Assembly: GCF_000182925.2 (NCBI RefSeq)
Contig: NC_026502.1
Coordinates: forward strand, 2,170,001-2,234,000
From: Neurospora crassa OR74A
Taxonomy: Eukaryota > Ascomycota > Sordariomycetes > Sordariales > Sordariaceae
Direction of reading: 5' to 3'
DNA: 64,000 bases
Shown here: positions 60,205 through 64,000 of the stretch, one piece after another
Layout of the letters: each line of letters starts with the position of its first letter
Numbering within the stretch: position 1 is the stretch's first letter
Notes under the pieces: model-generated
What the model saw: only the letters and a program-made list of their open reading frames with translations
Databases searched by the model: none
What the model was told of the DNA's origin: nothing
Program-made: the position numbers and the translations under genes

Positions 60205-60290
60205 CCCACCCGGCCCACGCTGAGCTTGCAGCCTCGAGCGAGTTTTCCAGACTACACAACAACAAACCCACACACACAACAACCGACACC

Positions 60291-60707
60291 ATGTCTTTCG
60301 AGGATTGGGCACTCCAGTTCTGCCTCACCTGCGACAAGCAGACTGATGATGGCGCTGCCTACTGCTCCGAGTCCTGCCGCCTGGCCGACTACGAGACCAA
60401 CTCTGCCTCCAGCTCCGGTCCTAGCTCCCCCAGCCTGAACGGCCCTTCCTTCGACTGGTCTTTCAACAAGTCTGCACCATCGAGCAACCAGTCCTACCTC
60501 TCCCCCGCTTCCAACTTCAGCACCCAATCGAGCAGGACTCTATCTCCCTCGAGCTCGCACACTAGCCTTTGCTCCATGAAGAGCACATCATCGGCGGGCC
60601 TCAGCCACAGCCACTCTGGCATGTCTGAAAAGGCGGCCCGGGAGCTCCAAGCATATGCCCACTCGTTCGAGTCCGTCAGGCTGCAACGCAGGCGATCTTC
60701 CAACTAA
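60291..60707 (+). CDS. ecl1: ECL1-type small cysteine-motif lifespan factor
   Basis: A single exon of 138 residues. The N-terminus MSFEDWALQFCLTCDKQ and the cysteine pattern C-x2-C-x10-C-x3-C (residues 11-29, ending CSESCRLADYE) match the fungal life-span regulatory factor family typified by fission yeast Ecl1-Ecl3, small nuclear proteins whose overexpression extends chronological lifespan and which respond to zinc or sulfur shortage. The remaining 105 residues are Ser-rich and end in a basic RLQRRRSSN; AARELQAYAHSFESVRL may be a short helix. The start has a good context (ACACCATG). A long, CA-rich ATG-poor leader precedes it, and 21.7 kb separates it from the nearest gene upstream. Family membership is from motif recall, so moderate confidence. 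Confidence 0.78.
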   Translation: MSFEDWALQFCLTCDKQTDDGAAYCSESCRLADYETNSASSSGPSSPSLNGPSFDWSFNKSAPSSNQSYLSPASNFSTQSSRTLSPSSSHTSLCSMKSTSSAGLSHSHSGMSEKAARELQAYAHSFESVRLQRRRSSN

Positions 60708-61487
60708 AAAGATCGACGCACCATTCACACCACTACCTTGTTTATTATCAGCGACTATACCCCTCACCTCACTCGACCACTGTTCAAGCATAGAACATTA
60801 CACGACTCGACTCGGCCATCTTGTTTCGTTTGTTTCTTTACAATTGTTATATCAAAAAAGGCATACATCGGAGCACAGCATCATAAAAATGTCTGGGTCA
60901 AACCTCGGGGATTGGGAATCTGCTTTTGATTGTTTTTTTGCAAGTTCAAGAAATTCGGCGCATGGGCGGGCTTCAGCTTTTTGGGGTACTTGGATGGGAG
61001 ATATTCCATGTACCGCATCGATACACTTTGGGTCGACTTCTATTTTCCTTTAACAAGCACTTGCATCTGGGAAGCCGGGAGATTTGGTTGTTTGCTAGCT
61101 ATGGGTATGGGATACGCGGGGGCATTTGGATCATATTAAAAGAGGCACAACATTATTAGTGCCATGATAACAATTGTTTATTGTATGATTGAGCGGAGGA
61201 GTTGGAGACGGGATATCATAACATTGCAAGCGGCAAAAGAACCGCGAAAAAGATGATCCTGAACTATTTTTTGGTCATGGACCTGAATGAATACAAACAA
61301 TCTTCACCATGCTCAACACTTTCGCATCCAATGCATCCTGCCTGCACTCTGTGAAGATGGCCCATTCTGCATTGCGCTGTTTATGACATTCGACAGGCGC
61401 CCTTGCACTCAAAAATGTCTCGGACTTTGCATGATCCTGTTCGTCCGGTGCTCGAACCATTGGCTTTCGCCATCTGAGACGAACGAA
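60708..61487. other. 3' region of the ECL1-type gene and left flank of the transposon
   Basis: No gene is seen. 61141-61280 is AT-richer. The last 200 bases have normal composition and end at the TA target duplication of the element. Confidence 0.4.
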
Positions 61488-61489
61488 TA

Positions 61490-61584
61490 CCCGTACTACG
61501 CCCCCACTTTTTTGGACCTCGCCAGACTCGCACCCCCTAAAGTGGGTGCTTACGGGTAATACGGCCACACCAGTAAAACGGCCA
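61490..61584 (+). repeat. Left terminal inverted repeat of the Fot1/pogo-type element
   Basis: Starts CCCGTACTACGCCCCCAC and ends AAAACGGCCA. It matches the reverse complement of 63571-63665 at 93 of 95 positions. Confidence 0.93.
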
Positions 61585-61732
61585 TACTCAACTTCCTTGA
61601 TTCTCAATACAATACAACGATTTCAAGCTTCCTATAATCCCCTCTTTCACAACACCACAACGTCGTATCGCATTAGGGATAATCGCAGTCGATATAGAGG
61701 CACGTTTGCAATGAGCGGTCGCTTTTTATTAC

Positions 61733-63537
61733 GATAATCCCGATGTCCCCGTTATCTAGTTGTATAAGATATTCGAGGTACCCCGCAAGCGCCTCTACAA
61801 CCGCATTAAGGGGATCCTACCTAAGAAGGGTACGCCTATACTATACAAGTAGAAGCTTACCCTAGTTGATGAGAAGGTTCTATGCAATTATATCGACCGT
61901 TTTGATAGAATTAATTTCGCTGTGCGACCGTTGTATATTAAGGATGTTGTAGATCTATTGCTTCGAAGTAAGGTCCCTGAAACGGCTAACGCCGGCTCTA
62001 ACTCCGACTCCGACGACGAGGAGATACCCTACGTTGGCATTAATTGGGTAATACGGTTTATCAAGCGCTACGAATATTCTAAAGTTAAGTAAAAGAAGAT
62101 AGATAGTACCCGGAAAGATAATAAGGACGTAGATAAGGTAAGTCCGTTATATTAATATTATTTATATGGGTAACTATTAATAAATAATATAATAGGTAGT
62201 AGTATACTTCGAGAAGCTCTATTAAATTATTTTATTAGAAGGTTTTACGGCGTTGGATATATAGAATATAAATGAGATTAGTTTCTATATCGGTATAGGT
62301 AAAGATTAGTTCGTTGTTATAAAGAGGAAGCGAATTTATTACTTCGCTATCCCCGAGAATTGTAAATTAGTAATGTGTATTGAAGCTATCTCTATTGATG
62401 GGGAGTATTGCCCGGGCTTTATTATCCTTACCGGCTAGTTTTATATAATTAATTAGTATTGGGTTAAAGAGTTGGACTTACGAATATGTATTGCTATTGC
62501 TTCTATTGGGTATTTAAATGATTAGCTATCCTTTGAATAGTTGAAATATTGGGATGAGTATTTAAAAAAGCGCTAGAAGGTAAAGAAGAGGCTATTGATA
62601 TTTAACGGTTACGGGTTATACTATATTCAGTAAATCTAGTGCCTTACTCTATTACCTTATTCTACTACCCTACTTAATTAGTTTCTAATATTGTAATTGT
62701 GATAGGGAGTTTCTATAGTATTATAATAATAATAATATCGTTATCTTTAGCTTACCCCCCTACCTTACCCATCTACTATAGCTGCTTAATATAGTAGTCT
62801 TTTAATTACTTAAGTACTACTATATTTAAATATTTAATGTATTTGTACGTAATGGATATATAGATATTATAAAGTTAGAGTTTCTATTTATTATTGGGAG
62901 TATAAGAAAGAAGGTATTTAAGTTTACGATAATATGGTTAGTATTTAAAAAGATTGGTATATGGCTATTTTAACCCTAGTTAGTGCTAGGTCCGTTGTAA
63001 GACTGCGTTGCTTGCTGTATACTAACCCTATTACCCGAGTTAGTTATACTTTCAATACCGTTTAAGATACTTAATAATTTTCGTTAAATAAATAAAGTAA
63101 TTACCTAGTTATATAATGTTGTTGAAAATAAGGATGAGTTATCCCTATCCTTTAAAAGGATAGTATTGAATTTTGTAAAGGGAGGAGAGGTGGTTGTAAC
63201 CGAGTTGGTGTAAATTAAGTGTGATTTAGGTAGAACCCGGTATATTGAAGTAATAAGTAGATGCTGTAGAGTATATAAAAATCGATTTATATAAGTTGGG
63301 GGGATATTAAAGGTATTTGACGGCCGGGCTATGGTATTTAAACGAGCCGATGATGATATTAGAGCTGCCTATAAGAAAGCCGATAAAGCGAATTAATAGA
63401 CTTAGAATAAAGCGAAGAAATGTAGTGAGGATTCGGCAAAGCTAGTTAGAAAATGGCGAGTCGATGGGAAGCTTAAGCCGCTTGAAGTATACGAATCGGG
63501 TTACGATAAAGTACGGTTTCTCAAGCGTGGTGGTTGA
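61733..63537 (+). pseudogene. Transposase pseudogene, Fot1/pogo (HTH-psq, HTH-Tc5, DDE_1)
   Basis: Conceptual translation shows, in order, a psq-type helix-turn-helix (FEVPRKRLYNRIKGILPKKG), a CENP-B-type DNA-binding segment (YIDRFDRINFAVRPLYIKDV, then WVIRFIKRY), and a DDE_1 region: ENCKLVMCIEAISIDGEYCP, LLIFNGYGLYY, then LPPYLTHLL followed by broken LQPLD-like sequence. The tail ends KPLEVYESGYDKVRFLKRGG before a stop at 63535-63537. Many codons that should be CAG, CAA or TGG are TAG or TAA. A GTAAGT at 62138 and TAG at 62193-62195 could bound a 58-base intron. It cannot make a functional transposase as it stands. Confidence 0.85.
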
Positions 63538-63570
63538 TATTTTGAATATAACCTCGATTTTATACATATG

Positions 63571-63665
63571 TGGCCGTTTTATTGGTGTGGCCGTATTACC
63601 CGTGAGCACCCACTTTAGGGGGTGCGAGTCTGGCGAGGTCCAAAAAAGTGGGGGCGTAGTACGGG
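63571..63665 (-). repeat. Right terminal inverted repeat of the Fot1/pogo-type element
   Basis: Reverse complement of the left repeat with two transition differences, followed directly by the TA target duplication. Confidence 0.93.
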
Positions 63666-63667
63666 TA

Positions 63668-64000
63668 GGTATTTCTAAATCCGGAGATCCATTTCCGTGC
63701 CCGACCGCCAGGCTTCCGCATAATGTTCCGCCCGTCCAAGACACCAGCAAACTGTTGGTTTCTTTCAAGTTCTGCTTCGCCTTTGGGGAGCGGATCCGAA
63801 CAATGGAGAGGGGCTGGTTCAATTGATCGCCCTTTCGTTAAAGCCCAACGCCGACTTTTTTTGAGTGACCTGGTAACATAGACACTGCACTAGCTAGGCT
63901 ATAGGTCGAATACTTGGCAAAAACCCCTGACCCAATGGGCCGAGCCGCGAGATCGCCCAAACAAAAAGTTGAAAAGGGACCAACCAAGTTAAGGGACCCA
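63668..64000. other. Right flank of the transposon
   Basis: Composition returns to normal at the element boundary. I see no gene in these 333 bases. They may be an older repeat or ordinary intergenic DNA. Confidence 0.35.

Larger units (their letters stand above)
39455..60290. other. Gene-poor interval of about 20.8 kb
   Basis: I find no protein gene here by frame length, spliced continuity or recognisable motif on either strand. Composition is near normal and lacks the TA-rich stop-dense look of RIP, except for mild AT-richness at 42050-42180. Simple repeats include T29 at 40134-40162, C14A22 at 45504-45539, a CT tract at 47893-47911, a GTT repeat at 51606-51633 and an AC tract at 60049-60064. 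The nonamer TAGTGTACA recurs five times (see findings). 57900-59500 holds overlapping open frames on both strands without features of known proteins. Candidate contents are long non-coding RNAs, distal regulatory DNA of the ECL1-type gene, or lineage-specific genes I cannot recognise. Confidence 0.6.
61490..63665 (+). mobile_element. Fot1/pogo-type DNA transposon, complete but RIP-inactivated
   Basis: A 2,176-bp element bounded by 95-bp terminal inverted repeats and flanked by a TA target duplication (61488-61489 and 63666-63667), the Tc1/mariner superfamily signature. The interior encodes a recognisable pogo-type transposase on the plus strand with many TAG/TAA breaks. The interior is AT-rich while the inverted repeats keep normal GC. 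The only two differences between the two repeats are C/T and G/A, as RIP would cause. It is fixed or dead unless another copy supplies transposase. Confidence 0.88.

Noticed and set aside
61275-61607. Two opposite-strand frames sharing a long identical peptide (also 63464-63826)
   Set aside because: The shared peptide is the translation of the 95-bp inverted repeat, not a duplicated protein gene.

Overview
This is a window of filamentous-ascomycete nuclear DNA, most likely Neurospora or a close Sordariales relative. The reasons are: short introns with GTRNGT donors and CTRAC-type branch sites; a NUC-2/PHO81 regulator whose reconstructed length matches the roughly 1,066 residues I recall for Neurospora crassa NUC-2; a dispersed 5S-rRNA-derived unit with an upstream TATA box; and AT-rich repeat DNA at both ends carrying the C-to-T and G-to-A decay expected of repeat-induced point mutation (RIP). 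All assignments come from reading the sequence; no searches were run.

Layout. 1 to about 760 is AT-rich, RIP-like relic DNA. 1.2-38.6 kb is an ordinary gene-bearing block with 11 recognisable protein genes: a CUE-domain ubiquitin-binding protein (+); nuc-2, the phosphate-starvation regulator (+, with an apparent one-base frameshift); a Ser/Thr-rich single-pass membrane protein of Mid2/WSC-sensor type (+); a Det1-like histidine phosphatase (-); a PRKRIP1-family spliceosome protein (+); CCT3, chaperonin gamma (-); shugoshin (-) and DAD2 (+), divergently arranged; a large unrecognised protein with a tandem Cys/His motif (+); a membrane-anchored type-B carboxylesterase (+); and a nitrilase (-). 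38.6-60.3 kb is a 21.7 kb gap with no credible protein gene and normal, non-RIP composition. It contains a 5S-rRNA-derived unit at about 39.4 kb, simple repeats and a recurring TAGTGTACA motif. A small ECL1-type lifespan factor gene follows at 60.3 kb. 61.5-63.7 kb is a Fot1/pogo-type DNA transposon with 95-bp terminal inverted repeats, a TA target duplication and a RIP-destroyed transposase. The last 335 bases are its other flank.

How the genes relate. There is no metabolic cluster. The clearest functional neighbours are shugoshin and DAD2, two chromosome-segregation proteins sharing a 721-bp divergent upstream region that contains an SBF/E2F-like site. The most unusual items are the 5S-derived hairpin unit, the nuc-2 lesion and split start codon, the tandem Cys/His motif protein, and the large non-coding interval upstream of the ECL1-type gene. 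I did not find a clearly new multi-gene system.
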